Positions 43,562 through 51,412 of a stretch of 64,000 nucleotides of DNA are shown here, one piece after another; the stretch's first letter is position 1; the number at the start of each line of letters is the position of its first letter. Source of the DNA: an uncultured Oscillibacter sp. GTDB lineage: Bacteria > Bacillota > Clostridia > Oscillospirales > Oscillospiraceae. The notes under the pieces are model-generated. The model had not been told where the DNA came from and searched no databases. It saw only the letters and a program-made list of their open reading frames with translations. A program made the translations under genes and the position numbers. The DNA lies in NCBI GenBank assembly GCA_947577075.1, contig CANPTW010000004.1:29053-93052 (forward strand). Reading direction: 5' to 3'.

Positions 43562-45649
43562 TTGAGCATGGAACAAAAACAGAAAATTCTAATTGTGGAT
43601 GACTCGGAGCTGAACCGTGCCATTCTGGCCGATATGCTGGACGACGAGTATGAGATTATGGAAGCCGAGAACGGCCTTCAGGGCGTGGGGCTGCTCCAGC
43701 AGCGGGGAGCCGAGATTTCCCTGGTCCTGCTGGACATCGTCATGCCCCAGATGGACGGCTTCGGCGTTTTGGAGGTCATGACCCAGAATCATTGGATTGA
43801 GGATATTCCCGTTATCATGATCTCCGCCGAGACCGGCTCCAGCCACATCGAGCGGGCCTATGAGCTGGGCGTCACCGATTTCATTTCCCGGCCCTTTGAC
43901 GCGCTGATCGTCCACCGCCGGGTGGTCAACACCATCATGCTCTACGCCAAGCAGAAGCGCCTGGCCAACATGGTGGCGGACCAGATTTATGAGAACGAGC
44001 AGCGCAGCAGCCTGCTCATTGATATTCTCAGCCACATCGTGGAATTCCGCAACGGCGAAAGCGGCCTCCACGTTCTGAACGTCCGCACGCTGACGGAGCT
44101 GATGCTGAACCACCTGGTGCAGAAGACGGACCAGTACAGCCTCTCTTCCTCCGACATTTCCATGATCTGCACGGCCTCGGCCCTGCACGACATCGGGAAG
44201 ATCTCCATCGACGAAAAAATCCTCAACAAGCCCGGCCGCTTCACCGACGAGGAGTTCGCCATCATGAAAACCCACTCCATGGCCGGCGCGGAGATGCTGG
44301 AGAATCTCCCCATCCATCAGGACGACCCCCTGGTAAAGGTGGCCTATGACATCTGCCGCTGGCACCACGAGCGCTGGGACGGCCGGGGCTATCCCGACGG
44401 CCTCCAGGGGGATGAGATCCCCATTGCCGCCCAGATCGTGGCCCTGGCGGACGTGTACGACGCCCTGACCTCCAAGCGCTGCTACAAGGACTCCTTCTCC
44501 CATGAGAAGGCGGTGGAGATGATTCTGGCCGGCCAGTGCGGCGCCTTCAACCCCCTTTTGATGGAGTGCCTCCAGGAGCTGGCCCCGGACCTTCCCACGC
44601 TGATGAGCGACAGCAACTCCGTGGCCCAGCGGGACCGGCGGGAGATGCGGAACGTGGCCCAGGAGATGCGCCGGCACGAGGAGCTCACCGCCTCCGAGCG
44701 GACCCTCCAGCTTTTGGAGCACGAGCGGATGAAGTACAGCTTCTTTGCCGACATGAGCAAGGAGATTCAGTTCGAGTTCACCGTCTCGCCGCCCATGATC
44801 ACCCTCTCCAACTGGGGCGCCGAGCACCTGGGGCTGGACGAGATCATCATGGACCCCATGCACCAGCCCGACGCGCAGAGCGTCATGGAGGCCGTGGACT
44901 TCCAGAACCTGACCGACGCCCTGCGGAGCACCAGCCCGGAGCTTCCCGTGGTCACCTACGACTGCAAGCTGAACTACAAGGGCGCCTGGCGCTGGACCCA
45001 GATCGTGGCCCGGGCCACCTGGTCCAGCGACGAGCCCCCCCGCTACACCGGCGCCATCGGCAAGGCCATCGACATCCACGACTCCCGGATGAAGCTGAAC
45101 GCCCTGGAGCGCATGGCCTCCCACGATTCCCTCACCGGCCTTTTGAACCACTCCTACGCCAAGAAGCGCATCTTGGAGCGGATCGAAACCCGCCCCGCCG
45201 CTTCCTACGCCCTGGTCATTTTCGACCTGGACCACTTTAAGACCGCCAACGACACCTACGGCCATTCCTTCGGGGACCAGGTCCTGATTTACCTGGCGGA
45301 AAAGCTCCGGCAGTGCATCCGGGGGGGCGACATCGCCGCCCGGGCCGGGGGAGACGAGTTCCTGATCTTTCTCGAGTACAAGGACGACGTGGAGGTGGTC
45401 ATCTCCCGCATCTTCCAGTCCCTCTGCGGACAGTATGAGCACTTCCCCATCTCCGTCAGCATGGGCGTCGCCCTGACGACCGCCGTCCCCGGCGGGTACG
45501 ACGCGCTGTTCCACGCGGCGGACGCGGCCCTTTACACCGTCAAGCGCAGTGAGCGGGGCCATTACCGGTTCTACGACGAGACGATGCGCCAGACCCTCTC
45601 CGTCATCTCCCCCATCGAGGACGGAGAGGCCCCCCACGAGGACGCTTAA
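43562..45649 (+). CDS. REC / HD-GYP / PAS-like / GGDEF signalling protein
   Basis: A 695-residue cytoplasmic protein. The receiver (about 8-125) has phosphoacceptor Asp58 (LVLLDIVMPQMDG), but the conserved Lys is Arg110 (FISRPFD). The HD-GYP phosphodiesterase (about 150-345) keeps HDIGK (209-213) and HHERWDGRGYP (268-278). A PAS-like segment (about 395-505) precedes a GGDEF domain (about 515-680) with an intact GGDEF (596-600) and an inhibitory site RGGD (587-590). It carries both c-di-GMP synthesis and breakdown signatures. Start chosen at TTG 43562, 10 bases after AAGGA; ATG 43568 is the alternative. It leads an operon with Hpt and hybrid-kinase genes, divergent from the flagellar genes. 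Confidence 0.93.
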   Translation: MSMEQKQKILIVDDSELNRAILADMLDDEYEIMEAENGLQGVGLLQQRGAEISLVLLDIVMPQMDGFGVLEVMTQNHWIEDIPVIMISAETGSSHIERAYELGVTDFISRPFDALIVHRRVVNTIMLYAKQKRLANMVADQIYENEQRSSLLIDILSHIVEFRNGESGLHVLNVRTLTELMLNHLVQKTDQYSLSSSDISMICTASALHDIGKISIDEKILNKPGRFTDEEFAIMKTHSMAGAEMLENLPIHQDDPLVKVAYDICRWHHERWDGRGYPDGLQGDEIPIAAQIVALADVYDALTSKRCYKDSFSHEKAVEMILAGQCGAFNPLLMECLQELAPDLPTLMSDSNSVAQRDRREMRNVAQEMRRHEELTASERTLQLLEHERMKYSFFADMSKEIQFEFTVSPPMITLSNWGAEHLGLDEIIMDPMHQPDAQSVMEAVDFQNLTDALRSTSPELPVVTYDCKLNYKGAWRWTQIVARATWSSDEPPRYTGAIGKAIDIHDSRMKLNALERMASHDSLTGLLNHSYAKKRILERIETRPAASYALVIFDLDHFKTANDTYGHSFGDQVLIYLAEKLRQCIRGGDIAARAGGDEFLIFLEYKDDVEVVISRIFQSLCGQYEHFPISVSMGVALTTAVPGGYDALFHAADAALYTVKRSERGHYRFYDETMRQTLSVISPIEDGEAPHEDA

Positions 45650-45673
45650 AGATATAGAAGGAGGAGCATTCAC

Positions 45674-46036
45674 ATGACTTTGCAGGAGTGTTACGCCGCC
45701 ATGGGCGGCAATTATGAGGACGCCATCGGCCGTCTGCGCAGCGAGCGGCTGGTGCAGAAATTTGTGCTGAAGTTCCTGGACGACGGCAGCTATGCGCTTC
45801 TCTGCCGCTCCCTGGAGGAGAAGAACTACGAGGAGGCCTTCCGGGCCGCCCACACCATCAAGGGCGTGTGCCAGAACCTGAGCATCGACCGGCTTCAGGG
45901 CTCCAGCGGCCGCCTGTGCGAGGCCCTGCGGGGCGGCTACACGCCGGAAGCCGACGCTCTGGCGGAGGAGGTGCAGGCGGATTACGCCCAGACCGTGGCC
46001 GCCATCCAGACCTTCCAGAAAGCGAGCATGGGATGA
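45674..46036 (+). CDS. Hpt phosphotransfer protein
   Basis: A 120-residue helical protein with the Hpt motif FRAAHTIKGVCQNL; His60 is the phosphorylated residue. It would shuttle phosphate between the hybrid kinase's receivers and a final receiver, for example that of the GGDEF protein just upstream. SD GAAGGAGGAG precedes ATG 45674. The stop overlaps the kinase start (ATGA), so the two are translationally coupled. Confidence 0.92.
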   Translation: MTLQECYAAMGGNYEDAIGRLRSERLVQKFVLKFLDDGSYALLCRSLEEKNYEEAFRAAHTIKGVCQNLSIDRLQGSSGRLCEALRGGYTPEADALAEEVQADYAQTVAAIQTFQKASMG

Positions 46037-48591
46037 AAAAGCTTCCGAACAGCGCCACCCGCTTCCTCACCGTCAGCCTGGCGCTGGTTCTCCTGCTGAC
46101 GGTGTGCATCTTCTCCTTCCTGGCCTTTTTCATGTCCCGGAAGAGCGCCAACACCATCAGCGACGTGGGCAGCGTCTACATGGTCGGCATGGGCGAAAAG
46201 GTCACCCAGCACTTCGCCACCACCATCGAGCTCCGCCTCTCCCAGGTGGAATCCCTGGTGGAGAGCTTTCACCCGGAGGACGCTCCCGCCGGCGAGCTGC
46301 GGGATTCGCTGGCCGTCAGCGCCCAAATCCGGGGCTTCGAGTCCCTGGCCTTTTATTCCCCCACCGGCGAGTTCGACATGATCTACGGCGACGAGCCCGT
46401 TCTGGCCGACCCGGAGCCCTTCCTGGCCTCCATGAACAACGGGGACAAAAAGGTGGCTGTGGCCAGCACCGACCACGGGGAGAAGGACATCGTCCTGGGC
46501 GTTTCCGCCGAGTACCGCATGTCCGGCGGGGAGACCGCCACCGCCCTGGTGGCCAGCCTCCCCGCCAGCTACATTGCCGACACCCTCTCCCTTTACAGCG
46601 AGAACACGCTGGTCTATTCCCACATCATCCGCCGGGACGGCACCTTTGTCATCCGCAGCGGCGACGCCTTCCGGGAAAACTACTTTGACCGCATCCAGGC
46701 CCTCTTTGAAGAACAGGGAGAAAACGGGGCGCAGTACATCCAGGAGCTGGAGGCCGCCATGGACACCGGGGAGGACTACACCGCCCTCCTCACCTTCGGC
46801 AGTGAGCGGCGGCACCTGCAGTGCAATAAGCTCCCCTACTCCGAGTGGTTCCTCATCACCGTGCTGCCTTACGGCCAGCTGGACGAATCCGTCAGCGACC
46901 TCAGCCGCACCTGGCTGTATATGGCCTTTCTGGGCTGCGCCGTCGTGCTGACGGCCCTGTTCCTGGTGTTTCTGCAGTACTCCCGGCTCCTCCGGGAACA
47001 GATGGCGGAGCTGGAGCAGGCCCGGAGGGAGGCCGTCCACGCCAACAAGGCCAAGAGCGAATTCCTCTCCAACATGTCCCACGACATCCGGACCCCCATG
47101 AACGCCATCGTGGGAATGACGGCCATTGCCTCGGCCAACATAGACGACAAGCAGCAGGTCCAGAACTGCCTGAAAAAGATCACCCTCTCCAGCCGCCACC
47201 TCCTGGGGCTTATCAACGACGTGCTGGATATGAGCAAGATCGAAAGCGGCAAGCTGACGCTGAACATGGACCAGGTCTCCCTCCGGGAGGTGATGGACAG
47301 CATCGTCAGCATCGCCCAGCCCCAGGTTCGCTCCAAGCACCAGCAGTTCGACGTGTTCATTCACGACATCTCCACGGAGAACGTCTGCTGCGACAGCGTG
47401 CGGCTGAACCAGGTTCTGCTGAACATCCTGGGCAACGCCCTGAAATTCACGCCGGAGGGCGGGCTGATTCAGGTTTCCCTCTATGAGGAGAGCTCCCCCA
47501 GGGGGGAGGACTACGTCCGGACTCACATCACCGTCAAGGACAACGGCATCGGCATGACCCCGGAGTTCAAGGCGAAAATCTTCGAGTCCTTCGTCCGGGA
47601 GGACAGCGCCCGGGTCCGCCGGACCGAGGGCTCCGGTCTGGGCATGGCCATCACCAAATACGTTGTGGACACCATGGGCGGCACTATCACGGTGGAAAGC
47701 GAGCTGGGCAAGGGCAGCGAGTTCCACGTCACCCTGGATCTCCAGCGGGCCGAGACTCCGGAGGAGGAGATGATTCTTCCCGAGTGGAACATCCTGGTGG
47801 TGGACGACGACCAGCAGCTCTGCGAGAGCACCACCGCCTCCCTGAAATCCATCGGCGTCAAGGCGGACTGGGCCCTGAACGCGGAAAAGGCCCTGGATAT
47901 GCTGGACCACCGGGCCAAAATCCAGGACAGCTATCACATCATCCTTCTGGACTGGAAGCTGCCGGACATGGACGGCATCACCGCCGCCAAGGAAATCCGC
48001 CGCCGCTTCGGCAGCGACACCCCCATCATGCTGATTTCCGCCTATGACTGGAGCGAAATCGAAGCGGAGGCCAAGGACGCCGGCATCACCGGCTTCATCT
48101 CCAAGCCCCTGTTCCGCTCCACCCTCTTCTATGGGCTCAAGCCCTTCATCAGCTCCCCGGACGCCGCGGAGGAGACGCACCACGAGGAGAAGTGCGCCGA
48201 CTTCACCGGCCGCCGCGTCCTCCTCGCGGAGGATAACGACCTAAACTGGGAAATTGCCAACGAGCTCCTCTCCGACCTGGGGCTGGAGCTGGAGTGGGCG
48301 GAAAACGGCCGCATCTGCGTGGACAAGTTTGAGAACTCGCCCGTCGGCTTTTACGACGCGGTCCTGATGGATCTCCGCATGCCGGTGATGACGGGCTACG
48401 AGGCCACGGAGGCTATCCGGAACCTGGACAGGCCGGACAAGGACATTCCCATCATCGCCATGACTGCGGACGCCTTCTCCGAGGATATCAAGAAGTGTCT
48501 GGACGCGGGGATGAACGCCCACGTGGCCAAGCCCATCGACATTCGGGAGGTTTCCCGCCTGCTGGAAAAATTCATCAGCGAACGCAATTGA
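46033..48591 (+). CDS. Hybrid sensor histidine kinase with two receiver domains
   Basis: An 852-residue membrane kinase: TM1 (about 10-33), an extracellular Cache-like sensor (about 35-290), TM2 (about 294-314), HisKA with phospho-His350 (SNMSHDIRTPMNAIVGM), and a HATPase with N box (NQVLLNILGNALKFTPEGG) and G boxes (DNGIGM, GSGLGMAI). REC1 (NILVVDDDQQ ... LLDWKLPDMDG) and REC2 (RRVLLAEDNDLN ... LMDLRMPVMTG) follow, both with Asp and Lys in place. There is no fused Hpt; the separate Hpt gene upstream completes the relay. Start ATG 46033 overlaps the Hpt stop. The signal sensed is unknown. Confidence 0.94.
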   Translation: MKKLPNSATRFLTVSLALVLLLTVCIFSFLAFFMSRKSANTISDVGSVYMVGMGEKVTQHFATTIELRLSQVESLVESFHPEDAPAGELRDSLAVSAQIRGFESLAFYSPTGEFDMIYGDEPVLADPEPFLASMNNGDKKVAVASTDHGEKDIVLGVSAEYRMSGGETATALVASLPASYIADTLSLYSENTLVYSHIIRRDGTFVIRSGDAFRENYFDRIQALFEEQGENGAQYIQELEAAMDTGEDYTALLTFGSERRHLQCNKLPYSEWFLITVLPYGQLDESVSDLSRTWLYMAFLGCAVVLTALFLVFLQYSRLLREQMAELEQARREAVHANKAKSEFLSNMSHDIRTPMNAIVGMTAIASANIDDKQQVQNCLKKITLSSRHLLGLINDVLDMSKIESGKLTLNMDQVSLREVMDSIVSIAQPQVRSKHQQFDVFIHDISTENVCCDSVRLNQVLLNILGNALKFTPEGGLIQVSLYEESSPRGEDYVRTHITVKDNGIGMTPEFKAKIFESFVREDSARVRRTEGSGLGMAITKYVVDTMGGTITVESELGKGSEFHVTLDLQRAETPEEEMILPEWNILVVDDDQQLCESTTASLKSIGVKADWALNAEKALDMLDHRAKIQDSYHIILLDWKLPDMDGITAAKEIRRRFGSDTPIMLISAYDWSEIEAEAKDAGITGFISKPLFRSTLFYGLKPFISSPDAAEETHHEEKCADFTGRRVLLAEDNDLNWEIANELLSDLGLELEWAENGRICVDKFENSPVGFYDAVLMDLRMPVMTGYEATEAIRNLDRPDKDIPIIAMTADAFSEDIKKCLDAGMNAHVAKPIDIREVSRLLEKFISERN

Positions 48592-48600
48592 CGCGGCGGA

Positions 48601-48630
48601 AAGGCGGCGGGGAAGCTTCCCCGCCGCCTT
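48601..48630. terminator. Bidirectional terminator after the kinase operon
   Basis: A perfect 30-base palindrome, AAGGCGGCGGGGAAG and its inverse, between the convergent kinase and hypothetical genes. No long T-run follows, but AAGG/CCTT ends give some U on both sides. Confidence 0.7.
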
Positions 48631-48644
48631 GGCAATTCCCTTAT

Positions 48645-49151
48645 TCAGCACTCCGCCGTCTCTCCGGAGGACTCCGGGGCCTCCGGAGCCTCTCCGCCGG
48701 AGGGGGCGGAACCGCCCTCCTGTTCCTCCTCCTTCAAAACGGACTCCCACTCCTTGGGCTTCTCCTTGGGCTGGCGGCAGGCCAGGGCCAGCTTATAGCC
48801 GTCCGGGTCGCACTCCATCAAATACCGCTCGTCCTGGGGCGGCACCTTGTCTCCCTTCATGATGCGGGAGGCAATTTTCTGGCACCGTTCCATCTTCTTA
48901 AGGGCTTCCCGCATGGCGTCCAGCTCGCCGTTCCCCTTCTGCTTGGCCTCCAGCAGCTTCCGCTGCTTCTCCAGGTCCTGGCGGTTGAGCTCCTCAAGGA
49001 AGGACAGCGCCTGCCGGGACCAGGACAGCTTGTCGGTCCTCGTTTTCCGCGGGGCGCTTTTCCCCGCCGCCTGGGGCTGCTTCTCCGTTTGGGGCGCGGC
49101 CTTCGCAGTCTGCACGGCCCGCCGCTGCCGCCCGCTGACACTGAGTTCCAT
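48645..49151 (-). CDS. Hypothetical charged helical protein
   Basis: A 168-residue protein I do not recognise. The N-terminal 40 residues are basic and disordered (GRQRRAVQTAKAAPQTEKQ). A middle helical part (WSRQALSFLEELNRQDLEKQRKLLEAKQKG then MREALKKMERCQKIASRIMKGDKVPPQDERYLMECDPDGYKLAL) looks folded, and the C-terminal 35 residues are acidic (EEEQEGGSAPSGGEAPE). The middle block resembles a conserved clostridial hypothetical family sometimes near motility genes, but I cannot name it. AAAGGAGGAAGG precedes ATG 49151. It converges on the kinase operon. Confidence 0.75.
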   Translation of the reverse strand: MELSVSGRQRRAVQTAKAAPQTEKQPQAAGKSAPRKTRTDKLSWSRQALSFLEELNRQDLEKQRKLLEAKQKGNGELDAMREALKKMERCQKIASRIMKGDKVPPQDERYLMECDPDGYKLALACRQPKEKPKEWESVLKEEEQEGGSAPSGGEAPEAPESSGETAEC

Positions 49152-49184
49152 GGTCCTTCCTCCTTTATCCGCCCCGTGCGGGGC

Positions 49185-49213
49185 TTGACAATTCCCCTCA
49201 TCCGGGGTATACT
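49185..49213 (+). promoter_or_regulatory. Consensus promoter for a short antisense RNA
   Basis: -35 TTGACA (49185-49190), exactly 17 bases, -10 TATACT (49208-49213). This is one of the best sigma-A matches in the window, yet no plus-strand gene follows within 400 bases; transcription runs into the hairpin at 49271-49302. Confidence 0.8.
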
Positions 49214-49219
49214 TTTGAT

Positions 49220-49310
49220 AAAGGCGCCGCGGAGCGGCTGGCCCGCGTTTACTGGCTTCTATTCAGCAATAGAAACCGTCACCTGCCGGGGTGGCGGTTT
49301 CTGCTTTTCA
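49220..49310 (+). ncRNA. Candidate antisense RNA (type I antitoxin-like)
   Basis: A predicted transcript of about 90 nt from the promoter at 49185-49213 to the hairpin terminator and its TTTT at 49305-49308. It contains no ATG. Its 3' part (from 49279) is complementary to the end of the 25-codon ORF on the other strand. Its first bases (AAGGCGCC ... GGAGCGGCTGGCC) nearly match the first bases of the opposing mRNA. Promoter, length and convergence on a shared terminator match antitoxin RNAs of type I systems. Confidence 0.5.
49271..49302. terminator. Shared bidirectional terminator of the convergent RNA pair
   Basis: AGAAACCGTCACC (49271-49283) pairs with GGTGGCGGTTTCT (49290-49302), with one wobble, around a 6-base loop. 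GCTTTT follows on the plus strand and ATTGCTG on the minus strand. It lies inside the overlap of the two transcripts and covers the last codons of the small ORF. Confidence 0.75.
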
Positions 49311-49356
49311 CAATGATCGTGACCGTGAAGGACCCGATATGTAATGTGATCCGCAT
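49279..49356 (-). CDS. 25-residue hydrophobic/basic peptide, candidate type I toxin
   Basis: The peptide begins MRITLHIGSFTVTIIV, a beta-branched hydrophobic stretch, and ends in the basic tail KSRNRHPGR. The Shine-Dalgarno AAAGGGGGTGA, 6 bases before ATG 49356, differs from the full anti-SD complement at one base. It is partly masked by a CCTCC-GAAA-GGGGG hairpin (49366-49379). The ORF has its own consensus promoter (49418-49446), a leader of about 55 nt and a terminator that overlaps its 3' end, where an antisense RNA converges. Small size, hydrophobic body, basic end and masked SD are the usual marks of type I membrane toxins (Fst/TxpA-like in layout). Toxicity is inferred; the peptide family is not one I can name with certainty. 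Confidence 0.5.
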   Translation of the reverse strand: MRITLHIGSFTVTIIVKSRNRHPGR

Positions 49357-49417
49357 GCAGCCTCACCCCCTTTCGGAGGATATGGCCAACCGCTCCGCCC
49401 TTTGGCGCCTTATGTTT

Positions 49418-49446
49418 ACCATAACATAGAATCCGGCAAAAAACAA
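49418..49446 (-). promoter_or_regulatory. Promoter of the small peptide gene
   Basis: Minus strand: -35 TTGTTT (49441-49446), 17-base spacer, -10 TATGGT (49418-49423). Transcription would start near 49411, at AAGGCGCC. Confidence 0.65.
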
Positions 49447-49490
49447 TCCCTTTTCCTTGTGAAATCTCCCACTTCCCTTTCCTCCCGGAG

Positions 49491-49635
49491 TATGATATTA
49501 TCTTCCTGTCCAAAATAAGTCATACCTTTATGTTCCTTCCGGCCGGAGGGAACCCGCGCCCTGTTTTGCGGCTGCCGCCATCCCCGGCGGTGGGCAAAAC
49601 GGCTCAGATTCTATCATACAAAGGAGGGCCCTGCC
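49491..49635 (+). promoter_or_regulatory. fhs promoter/leader region with two hairpins
   Basis: A -10-like TATTAT (49496-49501) with weak -35 TTCCCT (49473-49478) precedes a leader of about 125 bases. It forms a hairpin at 49532-49553 (GTTCCTTCCGG/CCGGAGGGAAC) and a second at 49563-49600 (GTTTTGC/GCAAAAC with GCCGCC/GGCGGT inside). fhs is often under a ZTP riboswitch in Clostridia, but the conserved UGACUGGCG core is absent here. The rest of the 484-base gap 49152-49635 holds the peptide/antisense locus. Confidence 0.35.
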
Positions 49636-51309
49636 ATGCACGTTCCGTCCGACATTGAAATCGCCCAGTCCTGCCAGATGCGCCCCATCACGGAGATCGC
49701 CGCCGCCGCCGGGGTGGACCCCCAGTACCTGGAGCTCTACGGCAATTACAAGGCCAAGGTGGACCCCCGCCTCCTTAAGGAGAGCCGGCGGGGCGACGGG
49801 AAACTGATTCTCGTCACCGCCATCAACCCCACTCCCGCCGGAGAGGGCAAAACCACCACCACCGTGGGCCTGGCCGACGCCCTCCGCCGCCTGGGGAAGA
49901 ACACGCTGGTGGCCCTGCGGGAGCCCTCCCTGGGCCCCGTCTTCGGCGTGAAGGGCGGCGCCGCCGGGGGCGGCTATGCCCAGGTGGTGCCCATGGAGGA
50001 CATCAACCTCCACTTCACCGGGGACTTCCACGCCATCGGCGCGGCCAACAACCTCTGCGCCGCCATGCTGGACAACCACATCCAGCAGGGGAACGCCCTG
50101 GGAATCGACGTGAAAAAAATCACCTGGAAGCGCTGTGTGGACATGAACGACCGGCAGCTTCGGAACATTGTGGACGGCCTGGGGGGCCGGATGCAGGGCG
50201 TTCCCCGGGAGGACGGCTTCGACATCACCGTGGCCAGCGAGATCATGGCGGTCCTCTGCCTCTCCTCCGGCATCCTGGACCTGAAAGAGCGCCTTGGCCG
50301 GATGGTGGTGGCCTACACCTACGACGGAAAGCCCGTCACCGCCCACGACCTGAAGGCCGAGGGGGCCATGGCGGCCCTCCTCAAGGACGCGCTGAAGCCC
50401 AACCTGGTCCAGACCCTGGAGGGCACCCCCGCCTTCATCCACGGCGGGCCCTTCGCCAACATCGCCCACGGCTGCAACTCCGTCATGGCTACCCGCTTGG
50501 CCCTGCGCCTGGCGGACTACGCCGTCACGGAGGCGGGCTTCGGCGCGGACCTGGGGGCGGAGAAGTTCCTGGACATCAAGTGCCGCCTGGCGGGGCTCCG
50601 GCCCAGCGCCGTCGTCGTGGTGGCCACGGTCCGGGCGCTGAAGAACCACGGCGGCGTCCCCAAGGCGGAGCTGAACGCCGAGAACCTGGAGGCCCTGGAG
50701 AAGGGGCTTCCCAACCTGCTCCAGCATGTGGACAACATCAAAAACGTCTACGGCCTGCCCTGTGTGGTAGCGATCAACGCCTTCCCCACGGACACCGCCG
50801 CCGAGCTCAAGCTGGTGGAGGACAGGTGTAAGGCCCTGGGCGTCAACGCGGCCTTAAGCGAGGTCTGGGCCAAGGGCGGCGAGGGCGGCACGGCCCTGGC
50901 CGAGGAGGTTCTGCGCCTCTGCGGGGAGCCGGGTGACTTCCGGTTTGCCTACGACACGGAAGACACAATTGAAAACAAGATCAACGCCATTGCGAAAAAG
51001 GTTTACCACGCCGACAGGGCCGTCCTGACCCCCGCCGCCAGGAAGCAGCTCACGGAGCTGGAGGCCCTGGGCTTTGGCGGGCTCCCCGTCTGCATGGCCA
51101 AGACCCAGTACAGCTTTTCCGATGACCCGGCCCTGCTGGGGGCTCCCCAGGGCTTCACCATCACCGTCCGCAATCTGAAAGTCAGCGCCGGGGCGGGCTT
51201 CCTGGTGGCCCTGACGGGGGACATCATGACCATGCCGGGCCTGCCCAAGGTCCCCGCCGCCGAGAAAATCGACGTGGACGAAAACGGCAAGATTACAGGT
51301 TTGTTTTAA
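49636..51309 (+). CDS. fhs: Formate--tetrahydrofolate ligase
   Basis: A 557-residue enzyme that makes 10-formyl-THF from formate, THF and ATP in the cytoplasm, feeding purine synthesis and, in acetogens, the methyl branch of the Wood-Ljungdahl pathway. The ATP-binding loop [40 protein letters not shown] and the C-terminal [32 protein letters not shown] are all present, and length matches the family. SD AAAGGAGGG lies 9 bases before ATG 49636. The formate channel gene follows 103 bases downstream. Confidence 0.97.
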   Translation: MHVPSDIEIAQSCQMRPITEIAAAAGVDPQYLELYGNYKAKVDPRLLKESRRGDGKLILVTAINPTPAGEGKTTTTVGLADALRRLGKNTLVALREPSLGPVFGVKGGAAGGGYAQVVPMEDINLHFTGDFHAIGAANNLCAAMLDNHIQQGNALGIDVKKITWKRCVDMNDRQLRNIVDGLGGRMQGVPREDGFDITVASEIMAVLCLSSGILDLKERLGRMVVAYTYDGKPVTAHDLKAEGAMAALLKDALKPNLVQTLEGTPAFIHGGPFANIAHGCNSVMATRLALRLADYAVTEAGFGADLGAEKFLDIKCRLAGLRPSAVVVVATVRALKNHGGVPKAELNAENLEALEKGLPNLLQHVDNIKNVYGLPCVVAINAFPTDTAAELKLVEDRCKALGVNAALSEVWAKGGEGGTALAEEVLRLCGEPGDFRFAYDTEDTIENKINAIAKKVYHADRAVLTPAARKQLTELEALGFGGLPVCMAKTQYSFSDDPALLGAPQGFTITVRNLKVSAGAGFLVALTGDIMTMPGLPKVPAAEKIDVDENGKITGLF

Positions 51310-51334
51310 GTCACTTTTTTCGAGAAAAAAGTAA
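51310..51334 (+). terminator. AT-rich hairpin after fhs
   Basis: ACTTTTTTC (51313-51321) pairs with GAAAAAAGT (51324-51332) around GA. It is unusual in being AT-only, followed by AACCAAAAAAG. A second hairpin, TCGCTCCGGC/GCCGGAGCGA (51351-51360 with 51379-51388), lies in the leader of the channel gene. Confidence 0.4.
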
Positions 51335-51412
51335 CCAAAAAAGCTTTCACTCGCTCCGGCAGTCCGGCAATTATCCAGGCCGGAGCGACGGCAACGAAAG
51401 AGGGGTGGAATA

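Larger units (their letters stand above)
49221..49411. repeat. Imperfect inverted repeat framing the peptide/antisense locus
   Basis: The segment AAGGCGCC-GC-GGAGCGGCTGGCC at 49221-49243 recurs inverted at 49384-49411 as AAGGCGCC-AAAGGGC-GGAGCGGTTGGCC. Each copy starts at the predicted 5' end of one of the two convergent transcripts, so both RNAs would begin with nearly the same sequence. Confidence 0.7.

Noticed and set aside
43589..45853. 754-residue minus-strand ORF opposite the GGDEF gene
   Set aside because: Antisense shadow of a gene with intact catalytic motifs.
49259..49513. 84-codon minus-strand ORF covering the small peptide locus
   Set aside because: No SD at its start, and its frame differs from the 25-codon ORF that has a near-perfect SD; the small ORF explains the signals better.
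49491..49635. ZTP riboswitch upstream of fhs
   Set aside because: fhs is a frequent ZTP target and two hairpins are present, but the conserved UGACUGGCG and CCGCCUGGGC-type cores are not there.
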